NCBI GenBank assembly: GCA_021378535.1
Contig: JAACJV010000001.1
Location: 50,155-114,154 of the forward strand
From: Ureaplasma sp. Hg1
GTDB lineage: Bacteria; Bacillota_I; Bacilli_A; Mycoplasmatales; Mycoplasmoidaceae
DNA: 64,000 nt
Direction of reading: 5' to 3'
Within the stretch, counting starts at the first letter, position 1. Each line of letters opens with the position of its first letter. The translations under genes were made by a program, and so were the position numbers. The notes under the pieces are model-generated. The model did not search any database. It was given only the letters and a program-made list of their open reading frames with translations, and was not told the origin of the DNA. This document shows positions 10,278-22,643 of this stretch, one piece after another.

Positions 10278-11081
10278 ATGGAAAATTATCACACACATAC
10301 ACTTTACTGCAATCACGCTGAAAATACAGTAGATGAAATGACGCTTCATGCAATCGCTGAAGGGTTTAAAAAATTAGGGTTTAGCGAACACATATTTTTA
10401 CCCGTAAATCATAATCGGAAGAGACTAAAACCTGAAGAATTGGAATTATATATTGCAGACGTTGAAAGCGCCAAAATAAAGTATAAAGGACAAATCGAAA
10501 TATTATTAGGTTTTGAAGTTGAATATTCTAAGGAATTTGAACCTTTTATTAAAAATTTATTATCTGATAAGAGAATCGACTACATAATATTTGGAAATCA
10601 CAAATTGGGTGATATCGTCAATAACGATGGATTAGCTTATGACGAATGTGAAAACCTTAGCGATATACAACAATTCTACACTAGATTAGAACAAGGGATG
10701 ACAAGTGAATTATTTTTATTTGTTGCTCATCCGGATGCTGTTTTTATGCATTACAAAGAATGAAACATAGGTTGTGAAAAAATAATAAATGAATTTCTAG
10801 ATGCTGTAGAAAAAAATGATATTCCGCTAGGGTTTAATGCTAATGGGTTTCAAAAAAATTGAGGATACCCAGATAAAAATTTCTGAGAATTAGTTAGGGA
10901 AAGAAAAAATATTAAAATTGTAATCGAAATGGATGCTCATAAAACAAAGACATTAACATCAGAATTATATGAAGCACTTAAGAAACAACTTATAGACTGA
11001 AAATTAGATGATAAATTAATTGAGACTGTAGATATTGCAAAGTATCGTAAAAAAACTTTCAAAATAATAGAAGGCAAATAG
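10278..11081 (+). CDS. PHP-domain phosphatase (histidinol-phosphatase-like)
   Basis: 267 aa after reading four TGA codons as Trp. The start MENYHTHTLYCNHAENTVDE matches the PHP metal site HTHT followed by CNHA in HisJ-type enzymes. Later metal ligands are GFEVEY, FGNHKLG, VAHPD and IEMDAH. The enzyme should remove a phosphate from a small metabolite. There are no histidine biosynthesis genes nearby; instead it leads an operon of nucleotide enzymes, with the next ATG only 3 nt after its TAG stop. A nucleotide or sugar-phosphate substrate is therefore more likely than histidinol phosphate (inference). Confidence 0.85.
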
Positions 11082-11084
11082 AAA

Positions 11085-12611
11085 ATGGATAAAAAAAATA
11101 GAAACTATGTTAATCAAAAGTTTAGGGATGAAAATAAATCAGTAAGTTTAGATGAATTACAAAATGAGATGTCAATTAGCCGTAGAACAATATCAGATGT
11201 TATTCATCTTTTAAATATCGAACAATTGATAAAAAATAAGAAGACCAACGTAGGAGATAGAAATGCTAATTATATTAGACAAATAGATGTATTTAAAATT
11301 TTGCTATACTATTTTGCCACTAAAGTTCTAGGGTCAGCAAACGAAAAAAACAGAAACTATTCACTAGTTAATAAAACATCGTTCATCGAATATACTAAAA
11401 AGAAAATGAACGCAGACGAACTTAACAATGTTATAAAATTATTTGAATCTAATAATTCTAGAAATTATTATATTATTAAAAGAATGTCAAGTTACATAGA
11501 GAACAATCAATATGATCAATGAAAAAAATTATATGAAGAAATGAATGAAACCATATCACCGACTCTCAAAGAGATATTAGTGCTTGATACATCTGTTTTA
11601 GTAAATGCACCAAAAGTAATAGACGAATACTCTGAGGGATTTTATAAAATTAAAATACCTAATATCGTTTTGGAAGAACTAGATAATTTAAAAGATAATA
11701 GATCAAAACTAAATAATAATTCAGTTAATAATGCTCATAACGCAAATATTGCTTTACTTTCAATTGAAAAATTTAATAAATTAGAAATACTAGATGTAAT
11801 GCCCAAAATAGTTAAAGAAGGTAAAAATGATAATAAAATTGTTGAATGCTGTAAGCAACTATCTAATAAATACAAAATAACATTTCTAACAAATGATAAA
11901 ACTCTAATTACAAAAACACAAAATATAACTAATTTAAAAGCTTTGAGATATAGTGAGTTTATTGAGATAAACGATAACAAACAAAGCGACGAAAAATTTA
12001 GTATTATTAAATCAGAAAAATTTATCAATCTAGTAGAATCAGAAAAATACGACGAACTTCTAGAAGGTGATTGAAGTAACATTAATATTAATTACTTCAA
12101 CACAATGGGTTATGCTCCGGTTCATATTGCTACAAATAAAAATAACTACAAAATTTTAAAATTTATTTTAGAAAATTTTAACAAAAAATTAGATATCAAT
12201 ATATTAGATAAACATAAATATGGAATTACCCCAGTAACATATGCAGTAATGAAAAGAAATTTAGGAATGATTAAATTGTATGAAAAACATGGCGCTGATT
12301 TTAGCGTCGGTAGTAAAGGGAATAATTTCAATAATACACCTCTATTAATAGCGGCGTGGAACGGTTATCTAGAAGGAGTTAAGTATATTTTGGAAATAGA
12401 TGTAGTTTCTATTAATCAGGTTGACAGCAATGGTTTTACAGCATTGTTCAAAGCAGTTATAAAAGGGCACATAGATATAGTAAAGTATCTTATTTCTAAG
12501 GGCGCAGACATAAAAATATATTGCTTTAAGGGTTTGTTAGTTTCTGATTACGCTAAAAAAAATCGTAAAATTAATCAAAATAAAGAAATAATGGAGTTAT
12601 TAAAATGATAG
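11085..12611 (+). CDS. HTH-PIN-ankyrin fusion protein
   Basis: 508 aa, joined across TGA codons and ending K-W-stop (TAG 12609). Residues about 15-55 form a helix-turn-helix (SVSLDELQNEMSISRRTISD). Residues about 163-290 are a PhoH-type PIN ribonuclease domain with LVLDTSVLVNAP, VLEELDNLK, KNDNKIVECC and FLTNDKTL supplying the acidic residues. From about residue 341, four ankyrin-like repeats follow (for example GFTALFKAVIKGHIDIVKYL). It overlaps the radical SAM gene by 7 nt. A regulated RNase or an RNase-linked operon regulator is plausible. I know of no described protein with this architecture. Confidence 0.85.
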
Positions 12612-14818
12612 ATCGATGTTGTATTTCGTTGAACAATTACTGTAATATGAATTGTAAATACTGCTATTTTTATAAACGTGATAATATTCGCATTAAAGAC
12701 GTTCAATGCTTTGGTATAAATGAAATAAAAGTGATTTTAGATAATATTTTTGAATATTGCGAAACAAAAAATTTACGTAAAAAATTTATTATAGGAATTG
12801 TTGGCAGTGGCGAACCATTACTAAATTTTAAGGAGATAGAATACATAATAAATTATACGAAGGAAGTTGGAAAAAAAAGTTTAGTTAGATTTTATGTAAT
12901 AACAAATGGATACAATTTAGAATCAAAAAAATTGGATTTTTTATTTAATAATAAAGATCTTATTGACGTTTCTTTCTCGTTAGATGGAGATAAAGAGCTG
13001 CATGATTTGAATCGAGTTAAATGAATAGGCAAGGAGTATGTAGGAACATTTTATGAAGTTTTTAGTAATATTAAGCGATATGCTTTAAAATTTGGGCGAA
13101 TGCCAAGTATCAATGTAACGGTCCATAAATTTACAATATCAAAGATAAAGGATTTATATGATTTTTTAATTAGAGAGAATTTTTCAAAGGTAACTTTCAG
13201 TAAAATTTTTGATAATAAAGATTCTGAATTATATATAAGTGATCAAGAATTTAGTGATTTCATAGAGGAAATAAACAAAATCAATGAACATTTAATAATT
13301 AGAAATATTGAAGCAAGAGATTCAAAAAAAGTAGATTGCTCAAAATATGGAGCGAAATGTGGAGTCGGGATAACAAATATCTTTTATGGTAATGGTAAAA
13401 TTTATCCTTGTGGGAGATTTCTTAATAACAAGGAATTTCAATTAGGTAATTATAACGACAAACTAAGAGATATAGAATCAAAATTTTCAGATTGTAAATA
13501 TACAAAATTTAATGATTTAAGAGAAAGTTTTAAAAGTTATCATGATGTTTATATTTCGAAAAGTTTAAAAGAATATAGTAAGATAGTTCTCTATGGTTTG
13601 CCGAGAAGCGGAAAAAACTACGCCATTAGTAAGTGCTTCAAGGGAACTGATATTAAGTATTATAGTGGTTCATCAAACTTATTAAGTAGCTCAACTCTAT
13701 CTACATTTAGAAATCTACCTAATGCAAGCAAAGAACTTAAACGGAGGAATTTTATTAAAACTTTTAACAACTATCGTTTAGAAAACCCATCTAATTATAT
13801 TGTTGACGGACATTTTTCATTTCCTAAAAAAGATAAATTAGATATATGTATGCTAGATGATGATTTGTTATGTTACGACTACTTTTTATATAAATATACA
13901 AAACCGGAAATAATATATAAAAATTTTTTGAAGGACAAGGGATCAATAGATATGAGCAATATGCCTATGTCAAAAATAGAATCATGGCAAAATTTTGAAA
14001 TAACCAATTTAAAGGTAAGGTGTGCCAGCATTGGCAAGGAATTAATTGTTATTGATGATAATAAAAATATTCGTCGATTTAGTAAATTTTTAGTATCTAA
14101 AGAGAAATCAATTAATTCAAATTTTCAAGTTGATAGTTGAATTGAAAAAAATAAAGATAGAATTGCAAACCATAATAATATAATAGTTATCGATGGCGAT
14201 AAAACAATTTCAAATATAGATAAGTCAAAGGAATTGCTAAAAAAATTGATAGAAAATAAAGGTAGTTTAGATAAAGAAATTGGTAGGATTATTTTTAAGA
14301 ATGATATCTATACTTCTTATCAAATTTTTCAATACATAGATTACTTTTATTCAAATTTTAGTTCTCTAGAGATAAAATCTGCCTTAAATTCTATGGATAT
14401 CAAAGAAGATGAAGACGGGTTGATGAGTATATTAAAATTACTATCTAAAAAATACCTAATAATCGTTGCAACTAGTGGTTTAAAGGATTTATGAGATCAT
14501 TTAACAAAGGATATAGACCGATTAATAATCGGATCTACATTAAATGCTAAGGCTTGTATTATCTCTTCTTTTAGTAAAAAATTGTTAGTGGAGAAACTTT
14601 TAAATTTAGATAAAAATGTAATTGCAATCGGAGATAGTGAAATAGATATACCAATGCTTGAAGCGGCATCAAAAGGATTTTTGATTATAAATAGTGAAAA
14701 ACAAAAAAAGCGTTTAGCTACGAGTCTTAATGTTAAGGGCGGGCTGAATTTCAAAGTTATAAATAGAACTGAAAAGAATGTTCTATTGAGTCTAGGAGAT
14801 GAACAAAATGATGGATAA
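12605..14818 (+). CDS. Radical SAM / P-loop kinase-like / HAD triple fusion
   Basis: 737 aa in a single frame across TGA codons. Residues 1-300 are a radical SAM domain: the cluster motif NYCNMNCKYC (Cys13, 17, 20), VGSGEP as the SAM-binding GGEP-like segment and a truncated SPASM-like Cys set (DCSKYGAKCG, IYPCGRF). Residues about 320-500 contain a P-loop GLPRSGKN and YIVDGHFSF, as in small-molecule kinases. Residues about 525-725 are a HAD phosphatase with VIDGDKT, VATSGLKD and AIGDSEIDIPML. It overlaps its neighbours on both sides. The three activities suggest successive steps on one nucleotide or cofactor intermediate; the substrate is unknown. Confidence 0.8.
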
Positions 14819-15380
14819 TTTATCTAAAATATACAATTTGAATAATATAATAAACGAAAGTAGAGATTCGAGAAATGACGGGTTAGTTTTAGTTGGAATC
14901 CATAGAAAACTGGGCAACATAATAGGTTTTCACTTTTTGAATAGGTTAGTACTAAAACCAATCACTATTGAACATGTGCAAGGGGTTCAGGAATGTGTGG
15001 CATATGACACGGCCGAAGTGGTTATTATTAGTTTAATGCGCGGCGGACTTTTTTTAGCAGAAGGAATTTGAGAAACTATAAAGGAAGCAAAATTTATTTT
15101 ATACAATGATGTCAAAGATATTGAAAAACACAAACATATAATCAAGGGACGAAAAATTTTAATTGTTGACAGTGTTATAAATAATGGAACATCCGTTAAC
15201 AAAGTCATCAGCGAAGTAGAAAATATTAATAAGGACATTACAATCGTATCAGCTGTCACTCAAGAAAAATTTGAAAGCAAGTACGACCTAATCACTATTA
15301 GAATTTCTAATAATAAATATAAAGGTGTCAAAAATTTGGATACCGGTAATAGATTATTTAACACAAAGGAGATCGATTAA
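14808..15380 (+). CDS. Uracil-phosphoribosyltransferase-like protein
   Basis: 190 aa using ATG 14808, which sits at the best distance from the AGGAG site; ATG 14799 is an alternative. It has a type I PRTase core: [16 protein letters not shown] (as in UPRT ILRAGL), the PRPP loop [17 protein letters not shown] and a C-terminal [14 protein letters not shown] that matches the uracil-binding GDAGDRIFGT end of UPRT. It joins a base to PRPP or acts in reverse. Its place between the radical SAM fusion and purE, with overlaps at both ends, suggests a role in the same nucleotide pathway rather than ordinary uracil salvage. Confidence 0.75.
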
Positions 15381-15817
15381 TGTTAGTTAGTATAATAATG
15401 GGAAGTAAATCCGATGAAAAAATAATGAATGCGGCAAAGCTGATTTTTGATCAATTCAATATTAAATATGAGTATAAAATTATTTCAGCGCACAGAACCC
15501 CTCAAAAAATGTATGAGTATGCAAGGGAGACTAAAGCTGACATAATTATTGCTGGTGCAGGCGGAGCCGCTCACCTTCCTGGGATGGTTGCCTCTTTAAC
15601 AATTAAACCGGTCATAGGAGTCCCGATAAAATTAAAAGATTTAGCAGGGCTCGACTCTTTATTGTCGCAAGTCCAAATGCCTAAAGGTGTTCCTGTCGCG
15701 ACCGTTTCTATTGATGGAGCCGCAAATGCTGCGCTTTTAGCGATTGCAATATTAGCAATAAAGGATAAAGATTTGCAAAAAAAATTAACCTCGTATAGGG
15801 AAGAATGAGAAAAATAA
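15380..15817 (+). CDS. purE: N5-carboxyaminoimidazole ribonucleotide mutase
   Basis: 145 aa, ending two codons beyond an in-frame TGA. Class I PurE signatures are clear: [10 protein letters not shown], the SAHRTP active-site loop with the catalytic His, and [14 protein letters not shown]. It converts N5-CAIR to CAIR (4-carboxy-AIR). The start overlaps the previous stop in TAATG, and its stop meets the purK start in the same way. It acts with PurK encoded next. No purC follows in the window. Confidence 0.95.
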
Positions 15818-16839
15818 TGGTAATTGGAATAATAGGCGGAGGCCAGATTGGTTGAATGATGATTGATGCTATCCATGAACTAGGTTATAAAGCAATTGTT
15901 CTTGAAAAAAGCGAGTTATGCCCCTGCAAAATGAATGCTGACAAAATAATTATCGGTGATTATAGTGATATAAATGCGCTACAAAAACTATATGATGCTT
16001 CTGATTTAATAACTTATGAATTTGAAAATATTAATATTTCAATTTTTAAAGAGAATGCTTTTTTATTAAGTAAAATTCCCCAAGGAATTGAGCAATTAGA
16101 AATTTTTCAGAATCGTCTAAAAGAAAAAAATATGATGATAAAACTAGGTTTTAAAACTGTAAAATTTTCATCCCTAAATTTTAAAAATGCAGCAAATGTT
16201 CTTAAATATTATCCCGGCAAATATATCATCAAAACAATTCTAAATGGGTACGATGGGAAAGGGCAAAAAATGTGTAAAAATATAAATGAAGGTTTGGATT
16301 TTTTAGAGTCCAACAGCGGAAATTTTATAGTTGAGGAATTTGTAAATTTCGATTTTGAAATTTCATGTATAGTGCATTCCAACGGCAGAGATACAATCTC
16401 ATATGATCCAATTTTAAATATTCATGAAAACGGAATTCTAAAGGAATCATTTTCTCCTGCTACAATAGATGATGATTTGAAGAAAAAAATCGTAGATATT
16501 AGTAAAAGCATAGTTAAAAAAATGAATATCATTGGGACGATTGTAATTGAATTTTTTGTAATAAATAATCAAATTTTAATAAATGAAATAGCTCCTAGAC
16601 CTCACAATAGTGGTCATTTAACAATTGAGGGATATTCAGAATCTCAATACATAAATCATATTAAAGCTATCACCTGTAGTGAATTGAAAAAGCCGAAACT
16701 TATTCATAAAACAAAATTAATTAATTTGTTAGGAACTGAAATTTTATTACAAAACTTAGGTGGTATCAAATATAATTATAATAAAAGTGAAATCATTAAA
16801 GGTAGAAAAATGGGTCATATAACCTATATCATGGACTAA
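15817..16839 (+). CDS. purK: N5-carboxyaminoimidazole ribonucleotide synthase
   Basis: 340 aa. ATP-grasp enzyme that makes N5-CAIR from AIR, bicarbonate and ATP. It starts [15 protein letters not shown], matching the PurK N-terminal strand; ATG 15805 in the same frame is an alternative start that adds four residues. YEFENI, IPQGIEQLEIFQNR, the YDGKGQ loop and NEIAPRPHNSGH follow in the expected order. Coupled to purE through TAATG, with purL 3 nt downstream. Confidence 0.93.
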
Positions 16840-16842
16840 AAT

Positions 16843-19800
16843 ATGTATTTCAAATATAAAAAAAACTATGATAATGAATTTCTAAAGCTCAAATTATATT
16901 TAAAAACTGTAGCTAATTTTAGCGAAACAAAAATAAATGATATTGAATTCCATTATTATATTAAAAATAACCAATTAGCTTTAGAAAAAACAAGAGAAAT
17001 TTTAGCGAAAAATGACTCTATATTTGAGTCTGCTTTAGATGATAAAAAGTATTTCGCATACATTAGCAAGGATAATCAAATCGATATAACATCCCAACGT
17101 TTGGATGAATTATTACTTAACATATATAATATTTCGTCTAATACTGAAATTGTTAAAATCATTACTTGAACTAATTTGAATGATAAAGAAGTAGATATAA
17201 TAAAAAAAATTGTGATAAATCCAATTAAAAGTAGAGAAATTTATATTCCATTTAAAATCAACATTAAATCAGGAGCTTCTAGTAGTGAAATAAAATTAGT
17301 GGAATACAATGATGCTCGAAAAAATTATAAATTACTTTCACAAACAATTGATTTCATCGCTTCAATAAATAAAAATAAATTGCTAAATAATGTTGAATGA
17401 AAATTAGTTGAAACCTATTTATCTGACCATTGTAGACATAGCACTTTCAATACTATATTATCAAATGTAATAATTTCAGATGGTGAACTTTACAATGAGG
17501 TGCAAAATACCTTTAACAAACTAAAATTAAATTTAAAAGGGAAACCACTTTCCCTTATGAACGTTGCTACTATTTTTAAAAATAATTATTCTCAAGATAA
17601 AATGTTAAATGATAATGCTTTTGGTTTTATAAGAACAATTAATAATAAAAATTATTTACTTACAATAAAGAATGAAACGCATAATCATCCATCGGAAATT
17701 GAACCTTTTGGAGGTGCGGCAACATGCATTGGTGGCGCGATTAGAGATCCTTTGGCATTGGCGACGATTCCTTTTCAAAGTATGAGAATATCAGGAGTAA
17801 AAAATCCTCTTGAAAATTATTTAGACACACTACCAAATAAGCAACATCAGGCTATTCTTTCTAAGGAATCTGCAAAGGGATTTTCAAGTTATGCTAATCA
17901 AATTGGTATTCCGTGTGGGTATGTTAACGAAATTTACGACGAAGGTTTTGTGGCTAAGAAATTAGAATTAGGTGTTGTAGTTGGAATTGGGGAATATGAA
18001 AATAATAAAAATAAATTAATAGTTGGAGATGTAATATATCTATTGGGAAATAGGACTGGGATCGATGGAATAGGTGGAGCAACTGGTTCATCAATCGAGA
18101 TGACTAATACTAAATTATCTTCAAAATCAACCGAAGTACAAGAGGGAGAGCCAACAACTGAAAAAAAATTATTAAATTTATTTAGTGATAAAAATTTCAA
18201 GTCTCTAATTAAACAATGCAATGACTTAGGTGCCGGAGGAATTTCGGTGGGAATAGTTGAATTAAGCGAATCCATGGAAATAGATTTAAAAAATGTTAAG
18301 GTAAAACAAAATAATATTTCGCCTTATGAAATATTATTTAGCGAATCGCAAGAGCGTATGGGTATCGTAATTGCGAATAAAGACATAGATAAACTAATCA
18401 AATTACTTGATCAATTTGATGTTGAGGGCTCAGAAATAGGAAAAATTAGAAATGATAAAAAAATATTAATCAAATATGGCGGGGAATCGATTGTAAACTT
18501 ATCAGTAAATATTTTAAATTTAAATAATTTTTTTAATATAGATACTTTAAAAATAGAAACTAGAGCATCAAAACAACTATATTATAATAAATGTAATTTT
18601 AAAAACCAAATTTCGATTTTAAATGAATCATCTAAAAAAGGGATTTCTAATTTTTTTGATAGTTCCATTGGAGGCCAAACAATATTGGCGCCTTATGGAG
18701 GCAAATATCAAGCTACTCAAGCCGAAGGATGCATAAATAGATTGCCAATAAAGCACTCGAATTATTTTAGTTCTCTTTCGTTCGGATACAATCCATTACT
18801 TTCTTACTTATCGCCTTATTTAGCGGGTATTTATGCAGTTGTTGAATCAATAAACAAACAAGTTTGTATGGGTAATAATATAAATAATATAAAACTTAGC
18901 TTTCAGGAATATTTTCCAACCCTTAATAGTAATTCAAAATGATCATCAGCTTTTCTAATTTTATTAGGTGCCACAGAGGCCCAAGAAAAACTAAATGTTT
19001 TTAGTGGTGGAGGCAAGGATAGTGTAAGCGGTACGTATAATAATATTGATGTACCTTTCACATTAATTTCAATTGCTTGATCAATATGTAGCGATATTAT
19101 AGTTGTCTCTCCTGAATTAAAATCAAGGGAAAGCTATATTTACTTATTAAAGCAAAATAAGAAGGTTAATTTTTACCCAAACTTTAAGGATGTAATTAGT
19201 AATATTAATTTCGTGACAGAATATATTAAAAAGAAAATAATTATTTCGGCCAAAACTATTGAGACGAACCCTATTTCGGATTTGAAGAAAATGGCTTTAG
19301 GGAATCAGATAGGATTTAAATTGTTAGGGAATTTTAATTCCTTAAATGATTTTTTACCTGGCACCATTCTAATTGAGACAACAAATAAAATATTCTATAA
19401 AAATGCCATTTTAATTGCTGAAACAATAGATAAGCCATTTATTGAAATTAAAGGGACAAAAACACCTATTGATACCGTTTTTGATGAAATGAGAAATCCA
19501 TTATCAAAATTATATCAAGATTACAAATTTTCAACTGTAGCTAATTTGAAGCTTATCAATAAAATAAAAATTAATTCTAATTCTAAAAAGGTTAGGGTTC
19601 TAATTTTAGAATTTCCAGGTACTAACGGCGGGAGAGATATCCAAAATGCTTTTGATTACATGAATGTGGTAACAAAAATTAATGTAATTAAAACAAAATC
19701 TAAAAAATTATTTGACACTTCAATTGATGAATTAGAAAAAGATTTGAATATTAGTGATATTCTTGTAATACCTGGTGGGTTTAGTTTTAACGACGAACCT

Positions 19801-20352
19801 TTTGGTGCCGCAACATATATATCTGAAATTTTAAATATAGAAAAAATTAGATTAAAGCTACATGAATTCATGAAGAAAGATAAATTAATTCTTGGTATTT
19901 GTAATGGATTTCAAGCATTATTAAAAACCGATTTATTATGAGAGTATGATTTGCCTAAGCCCAAACTAGTTAGGAATATTAATAATGATTTTATTTCTAC
20001 ATTGGTTAACGTAGAAATATTAGAGAGTCCAAGTATTTGAACGAAAGGAATGTTAAATAATATTTTTTTACAACCAATTGCCCACCAAGAGGGAAGATTT
20101 ATAATAAGTAAAGATTCATATGACACTCTTGTTAAAAATAAGCAAATAGTTTCAAGATATCATGAATCCAATCTTAATGGATCTGATTATGATGTGGAAG
20201 CCATATGCTCAAAAAATGGAAATGTCATAGGGATGATGACTCATCCTGAACGAATAAATAATAATTTATTTATTAACGTACCAGGAGAGAAAGAGAAAAA
20301 TATATTTATAAATGCAATAAATTATATAAGGGAAAATAATAATGAAAAATAA
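16843..20352 (+). CDS. purL: Phosphoribosylformylglycinamidine synthase, single chain (PurL-PurQ fusion)
   Basis: 1169 aa, built from five or more track ORFs in one frame. It converts FGAR plus glutamine to FGAM. The synthetase part shows YLSDHCRHSTF, NETHNHPSEIEPFGGAATC, DLGAGGIS and FSESQERM; the C-terminal glutaminase has ILGICNGFQALL (catalytic Cys about residue 1019), AHQEGRF (His) and THPE (Glu). This is the large fused form of some Clostridia, Bacteroides and Proteobacteria, not the PurS/Q/L split form of most Bacilli. It is slightly shorter than typical fused forms (about 1230-1300 aa). The end overlaps purF by 11 nt. Confidence 0.95.
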
Positions 20353-21652
20353 ATTGAATGAAGCTTGTGGAATCTTTGCTAATTATAGTTTTGGGGATGA
20401 GCGAACTTATATCAAAGATAACGTTGAAAACCTAAAACAATTGTCTCATAGAGGTCAAAATGGTTGGGGCTTCGTATTTGATAATAACTTTAAAGACATA
20501 TATGGTGTTGATTCTATAGTCGATTTTTCCTTAGAAAGCGATATAAAAAGTAATAGATTTTTAGGGCATGTTCGTTACTCTACGTCCAAACATAATGCGA
20601 ATGGTTTACAACCAATATTATTAGAACCGAATATTTATGTAACACATAATGGAAATTTAACAAACACTAAAGAAATATTAATTAGCCTTAATAAGGGAGA
20701 TATATCGCTAGATAGTGATTCAGAAATAATAAAACATTTATGACAATCTTATAAAGAAAAAAATATAAAAGCAAGGGTTATAAATGTGCTGAAAACTATC
20801 GAAGGGGCATATTCTTTGGTTTTCATGGCATCCAATGCTTTATATGCTGCTAGAGATAAGAACGGATTCAAACCGTTAGAATATATAGCAACGAATGAAA
20901 ATTGTATTGTAACTAGTGAGAATAGATTTCCTAACAAAGAATCAAAAACAATTGAGCCGGGTGAAATGTTGGTGATAGAGAATGACAAAATATCTACAGA
21001 ACGAATTTTACCTTTATCAATAAATAAATTTTGTTTATTTGAATATTTGTATTTTTGTCGGGATTCATCTCATGTTAATGGTTATCTAGTAAAAAATATT
21101 AGAAGTAAAATTGGGAAAACAATGGCATTCAAAGTAAAAAGTAATGAGTATGATTATGTTGTTCCGATACCAAATTCCGGATATGAATATGCTCGCACTA
21201 TATCAAAAGAAAATAATATCGAATTATTTACTGCCATTGAATTAAACGTAAATCATGAAAGAACCTTTATTGAAAATATTGAATCCTCAAGAAAATTAAA
21301 AACAGTTAAAAAATACATTCTTAATAAAGACATAGGTTTAATTAAGAATAAAAGTATCCTAATCGTTGATGATTCAATTGTAAGGGGCAATACATTAAAG
21401 CATATCTTAAAATCTATTGAAGTCTATTCTCCGGCCAGGATAGATATAATTCTGGCAAGCCCCAAGATAATTAATGTATGTAAATGAGGCGTAGATATTA
21501 AATCTAAGGATGAATTAATTATGAATAAATATACTTCAAATGAATTGGCTAGAAAATGATTTGTGAACAATGTTTATTTTTCTACAATCAATGAAATATT
21601 AAAAACTTGTAATAGCGGAAGTTGTAGTTTCTGCTTCAGGAAAGGAAATTAA
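20342..21652 (+). CDS. purF: Amidophosphoribosyltransferase
   Basis: 436 aa. First committed purine step: PRPP plus glutamine to phosphoribosylamine. A short propeptide (MKNKLNEA) precedes the N-terminal nucleophile in ACGIFA (Cys9), so self-cleavage is expected. LSHRGQNGWG, GHVRYST and THNGNL form the glutaminase, and ILIVDDSIVRGNTLK is the PRPP loop. Cysteines at YFCRDSS, INVCKWG and the end CNSGSCSFC match the four 4Fe-4S ligands of the Bacillus enzyme, suggesting an oxygen-sensitive form. Slightly shorter than the usual 470-500 aa. Confidence 0.95.
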
Positions 21653-21653
21653 A

Positions 21654-22643
21654 ATGAGTAAAATTTACAAAAAAGCTGGAGTTGATATTAAAAGAAATGA
21701 CGAGTGTATTTCGAATTTATCGAAAATCATAGGTAAAAATAATAATCAAAATTTAGATAATTTTTGTGCGATTGAAAATATAAATTTTATCAAGCAATAT
21801 AAAAATCCGGAAATTATTATGTCAACTGATGGAATTGGATCAAAAATATTGCTTCATTTAAAATTCAAAACTTATAATTATTTAGCGCAAGATTTATTGG
21901 CGATGAATATTAACGATATCATTACAAAGCGGGGGAAACCTCTATATTTTCAAGACTATATATCACTACATAAAAATCACAACGATGGGGTTGTTGAGAA
22001 TATAATAATGCATTTATCATCGCTTTGTAGTGAATACAATATAAAATTGACGGGCGGCGAAATTTCAGAAACACCCCTTATAAATAAAGCGGATTCCATA
22101 GACATCGCAGGTTTTATTGTCGGCATAAGAGAATCTCAAAAAAATGAGCCCATTAATGATAACGATTTAATTGTCGGTTTACCCGCATCGGGTCTACATG
22201 CTAATGGTTATACTTTAATCCACAATTTAATTGAAAAATATAAAATTCAATATTCAGAAAAATATAAAGGGAATGAAATTAGTGAATTACTAGTAAAACC
22301 AACTAAAATTTATCTTAATGATATTAATGAAATTGAAGACGTTTGTATCATAAAGAACATCGCTCATATCACCGGCGGTGGAATTAATAATAATTTAAAG
22401 CGAATATTGAACGGTTATGGGGCAGATATCTATTATAATCAATTTCCAACTTTGACAATCTATGAATTTCTTGAAGAAATTTTGAAATTAAATAAAATCG
22501 AAATAAGCGAAGTATTTAATTTTGGGATTGGCATGTTATTAATAATGAACGAAGCTGAACTCAAAAAATTCCCCGCCAATATTGAACATTATGTTGTAGG
22601 TAAAGTTAATATAAGTAAAGAAATTAAAATATTATGAAAATAA
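21654..22643 (+). CDS. purM: Phosphoribosylformylglycinamidine cyclo-ligase (AIR synthetase)
   Basis: 329 aa. The track stops at TGA 22635-22637, but with TGA as Trp the frame ends at TAA 22641-22643, overlapping purN by 10 nt. YKKAGVDI at the start, the MSTDGIGSK nucleotide-binding region, LTGGEISETP and GLPASGLHANGYTL are all diagnostic of PurM, and ITGGGINNNLKR completes the set. It closes the imidazole ring, turning FGAM into AIR with ATP. AIR is the branch metabolite used by PurK/PurE in this operon. Confidence 0.95.

Noticed and set aside
10278-11081. Histidine biosynthesis hisJ
   Set aside because: Family fits, but no other his gene is near and the operon is about nucleotides; kept as PHP phosphatase.
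11735-12082. Minus-strand ORF of 115 aa
   Set aside because: Shadow of the HTH-PIN-ANK gene; hydrophobic Ser/Leu-rich reading typical of the antisense of AT-rich genes. The same applies to the other antisense track ORFs.
12605-13600. Second viperin
   Set aside because: It has a Cx3Cx2C radical SAM motif but lacks the viperin collinear segments and shows SPASM-like cysteines.
17934-18275. Minus-strand ORF inside purL
   Set aside because: Antisense shadow of a well-supported gene.
22634-22637. ATGA stop-start junction between purM and purN
   Set aside because: TGA is Trp here; purM really ends at TAA 22643.
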